Assembly (NCBI GenBank): GCA_022600255.1
Contig: JAHZKU010000267.1
Span: forward strand, 1 to 7,268
Source of the DNA: Actinomycetes bacterium
GTDB lineage: Bacteria > Actinomycetota > Actinomycetes > S36-B12 > GCA-2699445
Length of the DNA: 7,268 nucleotides
Reading direction: 5' to 3'
Part shown: positions 1 through 5,863 of the stretch, piece after piece
How the letters are laid out: each line of letters starts with the position of its first letter
Position numbering within the stretch: position 1 is the first letter of the stretch
Translations under genes and position numbers: made by a program
Notes under the pieces: generated by a model
What the model saw: only the letters and a program-made list of their open reading frames with translations
What the model was told of the DNA's origin: nothing
Databases searched by the model: none

Positions 1-2
1 AC

Positions 3-113
3 ACCAACGCCAATCTGGCGGTCTTGCGCAGTTGTGTGGCCGCCCGAGCCGTTTACCGCAGGAGCATCGTCGAGCGCGAGGGACCGTCGCCGGTTGCGGA
101 CGCTGTGTCGTGA
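3..113 (+). CDS. 3' end of a gene, possibly ParA-like ATPase C-terminus
   Basis: This frame is open from the window edge to a TGA at 111-113 and gives 36 residues, beginning TNANLAVLRSCVAARAVYRR and ending VADAVS. The third codon positions are mostly G or C and the sequence is a plausible amphipathic helix followed by a short tail, so I read it as the C-terminus of a protein whose body lies to the left. The pattern (hydrophobic strand, R-x-x-V-A-x-R-x-x-Y-R-R, short E-x-E-G turn) loosely resembles the C-terminal helix of ParA/Soj-type partition ATPases, where a 'RxAYREAxxEG' segment is common. That match comes from memory of the family and is weak. No catalytic motif lies inside the window, so the function is unproven. 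Overlapping frames here are more arginine-rich and look like shadows. Confidence 0.4.
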   Translation, partial: TNANLAVLRSCVAARAVYRRSIVEREGPSPVADAVS

Positions 114-655
114 GCCATCGGCAGCATCAGGACGGCGGTTGGCGGGCCTTCGGCGCTGGGCCGGGGCGCGAGCTCGCATGATGGGGCACAACGAGGTGCT
201 GGGAGCGATGCGCGCGACGGCCTGCGCCAAGGTTCGTTTGGCCCCTGGCCGAGTCGTGCGCGGGTTCCCCTGAACAACCTATAGGATCCCGGTCTGATCT
301 CCATTTCGGTATGCCGAACCACGTCGACGAGCTCCGCTGTCACCCACAGCGCGCTCTGGCCGCGATCGGCCTGCGTGGTTGTCGAGATACGCACTCGCCA
401 CGGTGGGATGCCGCCCAACACGTTTTCCGCCTATGTCTTATAGCCCGCTTTGCCGTCCGCCATGTGCCCAGATGCTTCGCTATGTGGTGATCCGTGAAAC
501 CTGGTCGTAGCCTCGCCGCCCAATAAAGAGTGCGGGACTTAGCCCCGGAGCTTAGTGGCGACCAGCCTCAGCGGATCTGCCTGCGGCCGATGATGTGGCG
601 GGACCGCCTCGTGGCGTTGGCCGCGATTGTCGGAGGAGCATGAAACCTTGGAGTC
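114..655. other. Gene-poor stretch, no supported gene
   Basis: About 540 bases with no reading frame that I can tie to a protein family. A minus-strand frame from a GTG at 421 down to 53 encodes 122 residues. Its first 45 or so residues (from 421 to about 285) look mildly protein-like, with residues such as ALWVTAELVDVVRHTEMEI. The rest is a low-complexity Arg/Pro/Ala mix that antisenses the gene end at 3-113, so I do not call it. There is no tRNA cloverleaf and no strong T-tracted terminator. The segment around 420-560 is visibly less GC-rich than the flanking coding DNA. It may hold promoters, a decayed gene or a small RNA; nothing here decides between them. Confidence 0.4.
632..638 (+). 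promoter_or_regulatory. Strong Shine-Dalgarno before ATG 640
   Basis: GGAGGAG lies one base before an ATG at 640 and would drive a 55-codon frame ending with TGA at 807. That frame overlaps the start of the 656-1207 gene in a different phase. It could be a short leader peptide coupled to the downstream gene, or a sign that the two frames are joined by a frameshift. Codon bias in 656-807 favours the 656 frame, so the role of this site is open. Confidence 0.35.
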
Positions 656-1207
656 ATGAAGACATCAGCCGGCCTGAACGCGGCCTTCCCCAGCGCGCAC
701 CTCCCCGACCCAACCGGCCCCAGCATGGCCGGAACGAGAGCACCCCAGGCATCGGCAGCAACGCGGCCGCTGGGGGTCGAGCCCACAGCAGCGGCTCGGG
801 TCCGTGACTCTGCCGGCGGGGTTTGGAACGAGTCGGCGATAACGTTGCAGCAGCGACAGTTTGCGCTATTGCTCGCCGTGACCGGCACCACCTTGCCGGC
901 GCCAACCGGCGCCCTGAAGGTTGCCGGTGTGTGCTCAGCCATCGGGGGTGCTGACCAGCTAGAAGTTGTCATGGTTGTGGGCGCGGTTTCTGAGCGAACG
1001 GCGGTGCAGGCTGGCGAAGCGGCTCTACGTGGCGCGCTCGAGCCCTCCTGTCACGTCCAAGCGCTGACGGTCATTGACTATGACCGTGAAGTCTTGGAGG
1101 TGCTAGAGGCAGCAGACATCCGGATCGATGGCGCTCTGGCGGACTTCGACGAAGATTGGGCCATCGCGGCTGTGCTGGATCGGGCTCGTCCGATTGGCCC
1201 ACGCTAG
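656..1207 (+). CDS. Hypothetical protein, unknown function
   Basis: A 183-residue product that I do not recognise. Residues 1-55 are rich in Ala, Pro, Ser and Thr and look disordered. From about residue 62 the sequence becomes protein-like: a hydrophobic strand (QFALLLAVTGTTLPAPTG), a second hydrophobic strand (ADQLEVVMVVGAV), an Ala-rich helix (RTAVQAGEAALRGAL), and an acidic tail with EVLEVLEAADIRIDG and ADFDEDWAIAAVLD. This alternation suggests a small alpha/beta domain in the cytosol. There is no signal peptide, membrane helix or metal-binding Cys/His cluster. The start is uncertain. ATG 656 has only a GGAG two bases upstream, whereas the strong GGAGGAG at 632-638 precedes an ATG at 640 in another frame that stops at 807; ATG 725 is an alternative start in this frame. 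It ends 110 bases before the epimerase gene. Its reality rests on length, codon use and composition only. Confidence 0.5.
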   Translation: MKTSAGLNAAFPSAHLPDPTGPSMAGTRAPQASAATRPLGVEPTAAARVRDSAGGVWNESAITLQQRQFALLLAVTGTTLPAPTGALKVAGVCSAIGGADQLEVVMVVGAVSERTAVQAGEAALRGALEPSCHVQALTVIDYDREVLEVLEAADIRIDGALADFDEDWAIAAVLDRARPIGPR

Positions 1208-1304
1208 CCCGACCGTTCAGTGTAAATGCGGTGAGATTCCGCCAGCGAAACGCCCACGTCGGACATCGAATCTCGTTGAACAGGAGTCCGGACTACGACG
1301 TCGT

Positions 1305-1310
1305 TATCTT
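1305..1310 (+). promoter_or_regulatory. Candidate -10 box for a leaderless epimerase mRNA
   Basis: TATCTT fits the actinobacterial TANNNT -10 consensus and ends 7 bases before ATG 1318. That is the spacing expected if transcription starts on the A of the start codon. A TTGAAC at 1276-1281 is too far upstream (22-base spacer) to be a good -35. A short AGG just before the ATG could also act as a weak ribosome binding site. Confidence 0.35.
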
Positions 1311-1317
1311 GGCAGGT

Positions 1318-2286
1318 ATGGAGTACGAGACAGTCGAAATCAGGTCGCGCGGCGGTGCCAAAGCCACCATTTGCCCAGGGAAGGGCTTCAACTGCATCGG
1401 GCTGGAGTTTCGAGTCGCCGGGGAGCAGATTCAGGTTCTTCATGCCGAATCCGACGTCTTGGGTGACGGCAGCCCAACACGCAGTGGCATGCCGGTGCTG
1501 TTTCCCTTCCCCAATCGAATTGCCGGTGCCAACTTCGATTGGGACGGCGACACCTACGAGATTCCAGTGACCCACCCCGGAGACACCAATGCGATCCACG
1601 GTTTAGTTTGCCGCGCGGCGTGGACAGACTGGGAGCGCACCATCAGTGAGGATGCCGTCACCGGGAGGTTCCGACTGAGTTCGGACGCAAGCGACGGGGT
1701 GCTGCATTGGCCGGGTGATCTGGAACTGCGGCTCACCTACACGATCACCGACGATGCACTGACGATTTCCAGCGAGGTTGTGAACCCAGAGGAGAAACCG
1801 GTGCCGTTCGGGATGGGCTTCCACCCGTATTTCGCCCCGCTTGGCGCGGGCACTGGGCCGGAGGCGGTAGCGGCCTGCCACGTTCAGTGTGATGCGACGG
1901 CGTACTGGGTGTTAGAGGATTCGATCCCGACTGGTGAGAAACGCCCAGTCGCTGGCAAGCGTGACCTGCGTAGGAATCCAAGTGTCGGTGACCGAGAACT
2001 GGATGACATTCTCACGGACCTGCCCGCTTTTGTCGGCGGACGATCCGGATTGATGCCACGGGCCACACTCACTGGTGGCGCCGTCACGCTCTCTCTCAAT
2101 TGTGATGAATCGTGGCGTGATGTGGTGGTCTTCACACCCCCGAATCGGGAGTCGATTGCGATTGAGCCGTATACGTGTCCTACGGACGCGGTCCACCTGA
2201 CCGAACAAGGCGAAAACGTCGGGTGGCAGGTGCTGGGACCAGGCGGGTCTTGGGTTGGCACAGTGCAACTGCGCGTGTCTGCGTAG
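1318..2286 (+). CDS. Aldose 1-epimerase (galactose mutarotase family)
   Basis: A 322-residue cytosolic enzyme of the GalM/aldose 1-epimerase superfamily, which interconverts alpha and beta anomers of hexoses or related sugars. Diagnostic segments appear in the usual order: a PVLFPFPNRIAG segment at residues 59-70, NAIHGL with His94, the GMGFHPYF block with catalytic-base-type His169, the ELDD acid pair at 228-230, and AIEPYTCPTDA with the catalytic Glu283. These match the two His, the Asp and the Glu known from characterised GalM enzymes. Length is typical (about 300-350). The frame is open further upstream to 1156, but that part antisenses or overlaps the preceding gene and has no family similarity, so I start at ATG 1318. 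No sugar-metabolism neighbours are present, so the sugar cannot be assigned; the NRI-type motif fits the broad COG2017-like branch rather than strictly galactose-specific GalM. Confidence 0.93.
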   Translation: MEYETVEIRSRGGAKATICPGKGFNCIGLEFRVAGEQIQVLHAESDVLGDGSPTRSGMPVLFPFPNRIAGANFDWDGDTYEIPVTHPGDTNAIHGLVCRAAWTDWERTISEDAVTGRFRLSSDASDGVLHWPGDLELRLTYTITDDALTISSEVVNPEEKPVPFGMGFHPYFAPLGAGTGPEAVAACHVQCDATAYWVLEDSIPTGEKRPVAGKRDLRRNPSVGDRELDDILTDLPAFVGGRSGLMPRATLTGGAVTLSLNCDESWRDVVVFTPPNRESIAIEPYTCPTDAVHLTEQGENVGWQVLGPGGSWVGTVQLRVSA

Positions 2287-2464
2287 TCGGGTTAGGGACT
2301 CTATTGGCGATGGATGGGTTTTCTGCAACTTTTTCGAACTCTCTGCTAAAGACGGTGACTCGCCAAGCCGATGTACAGAGCGGGACTTGTGGGGCTGTAT
2401 GAGTGTTCCGCCCCAACGCACTTCTTCAAATCCGAGCTAGTCACCGGAGAGCGGGGGTATCAAC

Positions 2465-4075
2465 GTGTGGTTACGCCGCTTTACTGTCGTGCCGGTGACA
2501 CTGGCCCTATTGATTCCGGCGGGAATAGGAACGGCCGTGGCGGCCCCTCATACGCAGGTGTCCACGTCTGCGCAACCGGCGGCGCAACTTCCGAGTGATC
2601 CGAGTGTCCGGGCCAAGCCCAAGGACGTGATCAGCGATGTGGATCGCGGCGAGCGGGTGGTGGTTGCCGCGGTAGCCGAAACATCGTCGGGTGGAATCGA
2701 GATTCGCGAACAGGCGGTGAAGGGCAGATCGGCTGCAAAGGCTGCGGTTTCGGACGCGCAAGCGGACCCAGACGTGCGGGCGGTCGAAGTAGCCGTTGAG
2801 TATCGCCTGCTAGCCGCTGATGACCCGCGGCGCGGCGAGCACTGGCCATTGGATCAGTTCGCTGTCGAAGCGAGCGTATGGCCCAAAACAACCGGCGCTG
2901 GCATCAAGGTTGCAGTCGTCGATTCCGGGGTTGCAGGCTCCCATCCAGACCTGTCGGGCCAGATCACTTCCGGTGCGGACTTTGTTGTCGATCAGTCTGG
3001 CAATACCCCAAATACCTCGGACGCGAACGGTCACGGAACACATGTGGCGGGAGTGATCGCAGCCGTCGCCGGGAATGGTGTTGGAGTGGCCGGGCTCGCG
3101 CCTGCGGCACGGATCATCCCGGTCCGGGTGCTGGACGCAAATGGATCCGGGTTCAGCAGTGATGTGGCTGATGGGATTATCTTCGCCGCCGATCAAGGCG
3201 CCGATGTGATCAACCTGAGTCTGGGCGGAACCCAGAGTAGCTCGGTGGGAGCTGCGCTGGAATACGCCCAAGGCAAGGGCGTCACAATAGTGGCCGCCAT
3301 GGGAAATGAGAAGCAACGGGGCAACCCGACCACATACCCGGCGGCTGATCCTGAAACGATCGCAGTGGCCGCGACGGACGAGGCGCAGCAAGTGGCCGCC
3401 TTCTCCAACACGGGCAATCACGTTGACGTCGCGGCTCCTGGCGTCGGGATTCTCAGCACCGTTCCGGACACCAGTTATGCACGTTTCAACGGAACGTCCA
3501 TGGCCACGCCACACGTCGCGGCACTGGCCGCGCTCGTGTTGGCCCGCGAACCGGGCCTGACCCCCGAGCAGATCAGATCACGAATCGCAGACACCGCCGT
3601 GGACATCGGAGCGCAAGGGTGGGACTCTTCGAGCGGGTCAGGAGTCATTGATCCAGCCGCCGCCACGGGCAAGGCTCCCGCGCCACCCTCTGCTTCACCC
3701 ACACCAACACCAACACCGCCACCAAACGATCTTAGGAAGGCCAGTCCCATAGTCCCCGCGCCAGTTGCCCCGGTTGTTGCAGCCAAGCCGGAAGTGACCA
3801 AGGATCCGGAGAAGGACCAGGCCAAAAAGGGTAAGAAGGTTCGCTTCAAAGCTTCGTTTGCAGCCGCGGGTGACATTCGGGTCAACTGGCGCTTCAAACT
3901 TGCTGGAGAGAAGCGCAAGCTGCCCGGACGGGCAACGGTGAAGTCAAAGTCAGATCGCACTAAGCTGACGATCGTCGGGGTGAAGAAAAAGTGGTCTGGG
4001 GCAAAGGTTCGCGCTGAGGTCCGCAACGATGCCGGCGTCGATCGTAGCCGATGGGCGCGTATCCGGGTGCTCTGA
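2465..4075 (+). CDS. Secreted subtilisin-family serine protease (S8)
   Basis: A 536-residue secreted endopeptidase. Residues 1-26 form a Sec signal peptide: MWLRR, a hydrophobic core from 7 to 20, and an AVA-A cleavage site at about 26/27. Residues of about 45-125 look like an inhibitory propeptide (I9-like alpha/beta pattern, VVVAAVAE...VRAVEVAVEYRL). The catalytic domain spans about 140-400, with Asp153 in VAVVDSGV, His190 in NGHGTHVAG, the oxyanion Asn281 in VAAMGNE, and Ser345 in FNGTSMATPH, so the triad is complete. A Pro/Thr/Ser linker (about 403-440, including PTPTPTPPP) leads to a C-terminal domain of about 95 residues. That domain is very rich in Lys and Arg, is probably beta-structured, and ends ARIRVL. 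There is no C-terminal membrane helix (unlike mycosins) and no LPXTG. The GTG start is supported by GGGGG at 2453-2457, and the signal peptide begins right there. Substrate unknown; it probably acts outside the membrane or in the wall. Confidence 0.95.
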   Translation: MWLRRFTVVPVTLALLIPAGIGTAVAAPHTQVSTSAQPAAQLPSDPSVRAKPKDVISDVDRGERVVVAAVAETSSGGIEIREQAVKGRSAAKAAVSDAQADPDVRAVEVAVEYRLLAADDPRRGEHWPLDQFAVEASVWPKTTGAGIKVAVVDSGVAGSHPDLSGQITSGADFVVDQSGNTPNTSDANGHGTHVAGVIAAVAGNGVGVAGLAPAARIIPVRVLDANGSGFSSDVADGIIFAADQGADVINLSLGGTQSSSVGAALEYAQGKGVTIVAAMGNEKQRGNPTTYPAADPETIAVAATDEAQQVAAFSNTGNHVDVAAPGVGILSTVPDTSYARFNGTSMATPHVAALAALVLAREPGLTPEQIRSRIADTAVDIGAQGWDSSSGSGVIDPAAATGKAPAPPSASPTPTPTPPPNDLRKASPIVPAPVAPVVAAKPEVTKDPEKDQAKKGKKVRFKASFAAAGDIRVNWRFKLAGEKRKLPGRATVKSKSDRTKLTIVGVKKKWSGAKVRAEVRNDAGVDRSRWARIRVL

Positions 4076-4078
4076 GGT

Positions 4079-4110
4079 TGGCGGTAGCTGAGAACACGGT
4101 GTTGCCGCCA
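4079..4110 (+). terminator. Hairpin after the protease gene, possible terminator
   Basis: TGGCGGTAGC (4079-4088) can pair with GTTGCCGCCA (4101-4110), giving ten pairs including two G-T wobbles and a 12-base loop. It begins three bases after the protease stop, which is the right place for a terminator. There is no T-run after it, so it could be a Rho-assisted or actinobacterial tail-less terminator, or simply an mRNA-stabilising stem. Confidence 0.35.
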
Positions 4111-4190
4111 GTTCAATCACAAGCCAATGCCCTCCTAGCGGGTGCGCAAGCAGCCTTGAGCTGCCAGCCTGTAGCATTGAGATTGCCCGA

Positions 4191-4262
4191 GCCCCCGTAG
4201 CTCAGGGGATAGAGCGGTGCCCTCCGGAGGCATAGGCGCAGGTTCGATTCCTGCCGGGGGCG
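4191..4262 (+). tRNA. tRNA-Arg (anticodon CCG)
   Basis: A full 72-base cloverleaf can be folded by hand. The acceptor stem is GCCCCCG with CGGGGGC (4255-4261), with discriminator G at 4262. The D arm is GCTC/GAGC with an 8-base loop. The anticodon stem GTGCC/GGCAT encloses loop CTCCGGA. The variable loop has 4 bases, and the T arm is GCAGG-TTCGATT-CCTGC. The anticodon at 4224-4226 is CCG, reading the arginine codon CGG, which is common in GC-rich genomes. The 3' CCA is not encoded, so it must be added by the CCA-adding enzyme. The lipoprotein gene ends only eight bases beyond it on the opposite strand. I see no intron and no strong promoter. Confidence 0.97.
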
Positions 4263-4270
4263 CTTTGTGT

Positions 4271-4591
4271 CTACTGGCCCAGAATCTCTTGCATCTCCGC
4301 GACCGTCTCCTGGCACAGTTCCAGAGCCTTGTTCGGATCCCCAGCGGCGGCGGCTGATGCTCCTTCTGAGGCACGCTCCCGCCAGACCTTCTGCTGTTCT
4401 GCCGTAACAGATGGGTCTTGCAGCACCTCTACGGTCAGCGCCGCGTACTGCTGGGCGCACTCGCCATAGACGCTGGCGTTATTGACGGCGTCTGGAACTG
4501 ATTCCAGTGGCGTTTCGGTGTTTGAGCATGCGGCCAAGCCAGTGAGTGCGACCCCGGCCAGCAGGACCATTGCGCGTGAGGTTTTGGTCAT
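4271..4591 (-). CDS. Small secreted lipoprotein, unknown function
   Basis: A 106-residue product with a lipoprotein signal peptide: MTKTSRAM, a hydrophobic core (VLLAGVALTGL), and the lipobox LAAC at 19-22. Cys22 would be diacylated and the protein anchored on the outer face of the membrane. The mature part (about 84 residues) looks mostly helical, with AQQYAALTVEVLQ, AEQQKVWRERASEGASAAAA and ALELCQETVAEMQEIL. It contains two more cysteines (Cys45, Cys93) that could form a disulfide. I do not recognise the family. The frame stays open upstream to 4852, but that part runs antisense to tgt and lacks a signal peptide, so ATG 4591 is chosen because the lipoprotein signal begins there. The gene is divergent from tgt (60 bases between starts) and convergent with the tRNA. 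The protein may bind a ligand or partner at the envelope; nothing in the sequence says which. Confidence 0.82.
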   Translation of the reverse strand: MTKTSRAMVLLAGVALTGLAACSNTETPLESVPDAVNNASVYGECAQQYAALTVEVLQDPSVTAEQQKVWRERASEGASAAAAGDPNKALELCQETVAEMQEILGQ

Positions 4592-4596
4592 GTTCG

Positions 4597-4602
4597 ACGG
4601 TA
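4597..4602 (-). promoter_or_regulatory. Candidate -10 box for the lipoprotein gene
   Basis: Read on the minus strand, TACCGT fits TANNNT and ends 5 bases before ATG 4591. No Shine-Dalgarno sequence is visible upstream of this ATG. Together these suggest a leaderless or near-leaderless transcript. A six-base match of this kind occurs easily by chance. Confidence 0.25.
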
Positions 4603-4651
4603 TCGGATGCCAGCGGCGGTCGCATGCCAGCGTTCCTGTCAGACTGGGGCG

Positions 4652-5863
4652 GTGCCCTCCAGCCCGTTCTCTTTCGACATCACCGCCCAGCTTCCCGACC
4701 AACTCGGTCGTAGTGGGTTTATCTCCACCCCGCACGGCACGATTCAGACCCCGGCGTTCATCCCGGTTGGCACTAAGGCCACCGTCAAGGCGGCGCTTCC
4801 GGAGGCAATGGTCGACTTGGGTGCACAGGCTGTGTTGGCCAATGCCTACCACCTTTACCTACAGCCGGGCAGTGACATCGTGGCCGAGGCCGGGGGGCTA
4901 GCCACCTTCATGAATTGGGCTGGACCCACATTTACCGATAGTGGTGGCTTCCAAGTCTTGTCGCTGGGCGCTGGCTTCAAGAAAATCTTGGCCATGGATG
5001 CCAACACGGTGCGATCCGATGAGGTTATTGCCGCCGGCAAGGACCGGTTGGCTCGCGTGGACGACGATGGCGCCACGTTCAAGTCTCACCTAGACGGCAG
5101 CATGCATCGGTTTACGCCGGAGATTTCGATGCAGGTGCAGGGGCAAATCGGGGCAGACATCATTTTTGCCTTTGACGAGTGCACAACGCTGATGAACACC
5201 CGCGGCTACCAGGAAGCCTCGTTGGAGCGCACCCAGGCATGGGCTACGCGGTGTGTTGTAGAACATGAACGATTGCGCCGGGCCGATCCAGCCAAGCCCT
5301 ATCAAGCCCTGTTCGGCGTGGTGCAGGGCGCGCAATACGAAGACCTGCGTCGGCAAGCGGCCCAGGGCTTGACTCGGCTGGCACTAGACGGCTTTGGAAT
5401 CGGCGGTGCGCTGGAGAAGGAGCGTCTCGGGACGATCGTACGCTGGGTTTGCGAAGAACTGCCTCGGAACAAACCCCGGCATTTGCTGGGTATCGGCGAC
5501 CCTGATGACCTCTTCACGGCTGTCGAGAATGGCGCTGACACGTTCGATTGTGTGACGCCCTCCCGCATCGCCCGCAACGGGGGTGTGTACAGCGCGCGGG
5601 GCCGATTCAACATCACCACCGCCGCAAATCGCAGGGCCTTCGCGCCGATTGACCCCGACTGCGACTGCTACACCTGCCGCAACTACACCCGTGCCTACAT
5701 CCATCACCTGTTGAAGGCCAAGGAGATCGTTGGACTGGTGTTGACGACGCTGCACAATGAACGCTTCATCGTGCGACTGGTCGACCAGATTCGAGCGGGC
5801 ATCCGCTCGGGCGACTATCACGTCTTCAAAGCGGAGTTCTTGGGCCGCTTCTACGGCGGCTAG
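4652..5863 (+). CDS. tgt: tRNA-guanine transglycosylase (queuine/preQ1)
   Basis: A 403-residue cytosolic enzyme that swaps guanine-34 of tRNA-Asp, -Asn, -His and -Tyr for a 7-deazaguanine, the key step of queuosine modification. Visible signatures are TFTDSGGFQV with the substrate-binding Asp96, FDECT with Asp175, TFDCVTPSRIARNGG with the nucleophile Asp299, and the zinc site C-x-C-x2-C (Cys337, Cys339, Cys342) with His368 in TLHNE. The specificity loop reads GIGGALEKE (249-257), unlike the GGLAVGE type of E. coli. About 25 extra residues lie between SLG (104-106) and PEIS (156-159), which accounts for the length above the E. coli enzyme's 375. The frame extends to ATG 4607, but family alignment begins near PFSFD. 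GTG 4652 also leaves 60 bases for promoters between the divergent genes. It converges on the YhhQ-type transporter gene, which supports a precursor-salvage role. Confidence 0.95.
   Translation: MPSSPFSFDITAQLPDQLGRSGFISTPHGTIQTPAFIPVGTKATVKAALPEAMVDLGAQAVLANAYHLYLQPGSDIVAEAGGLATFMNWAGPTFTDSGGFQVLSLGAGFKKILAMDANTVRSDEVIAAGKDRLARVDDDGATFKSHLDGSMHRFTPEISMQVQGQIGADIIFAFDECTTLMNTRGYQEASLERTQAWATRCVVEHERLRRADPAKPYQALFGVVQGAQYEDLRRQAAQGLTRLALDGFGIGGALEKERLGTIVRWVCEELPRNKPRHLLGIGDPDDLFTAVENGADTFDCVTPSRIARNGGVYSARGRFNITTAANRRAFAPIDPDCDCYTCRNYTRAYIHHLLKAKEIVGLVLTTLHNERFIVRLVDQIRAGIRSGDYHVFKAEFLGRFYGG
5844..5860. terminator. Short GC hairpin at the tgt/yhhQ convergence
   Basis: GCCGC (5844-5848) can pair with GCGGC (5856-5860) across a 7-base loop, right at the shared end of tgt and yhhQ. 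It is coding sequence for tgt and begins at the yhhQ stop. It could help stop or stabilise transcripts from either side, but it has only five strong pairs and no T-run. With no intergenic space between the genes, it is the only candidate stem I see at the junction. Confidence 0.2.

Noticed and set aside
1156..1317. Upstream extension of the epimerase frame
   Set aside because: It overlaps the end of the 656-1207 gene in another phase and has no similarity to aldose epimerases, which begin near residue 1 of the 1318 start.
2304..2366. Inverted repeat TTGGCGA/TCGCCAA after the epimerase gene
   Set aside because: The arms are only 7 bases with 49 bases between them, which is expected by chance and too wide for a terminator.
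2390..2415. Six-pair hairpin TGGGGC/GCCCCA upstream of the protease gene
   Set aside because: The loop is 14 bases, there is no T-run, and no aptamer-like conserved core is visible, so I do not call it a terminator or riboswitch.
2810..3514. Long minus-strand frame (234 codons) inside the protease gene
   Set aside because: It is antisense to the catalytic domain of a clear subtilase, rich in Arg/Gly/His, and has no recognisable motif; it is a GC-driven shadow.
3698..3725. ACACCAACACC-type repeats resembling a short tandem array
   Set aside because: They encode the Pro/Thr linker of the protease and are explained by coding low complexity, not by a CRISPR array or DNA repeat element.
4607..4632. 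Direct repeat ATGCCAGCG at 4607 and 4624
   Set aside because: Only nine bases and two copies; too short to support a regulatory or mobile-element claim.
4592..4852. N-terminal extension of the lipoprotein frame (193 residues in total)
   Set aside because: It runs antisense to tgt, is Arg/Gly-rich, and would bury the lipoprotein signal peptide in the middle of the protein.
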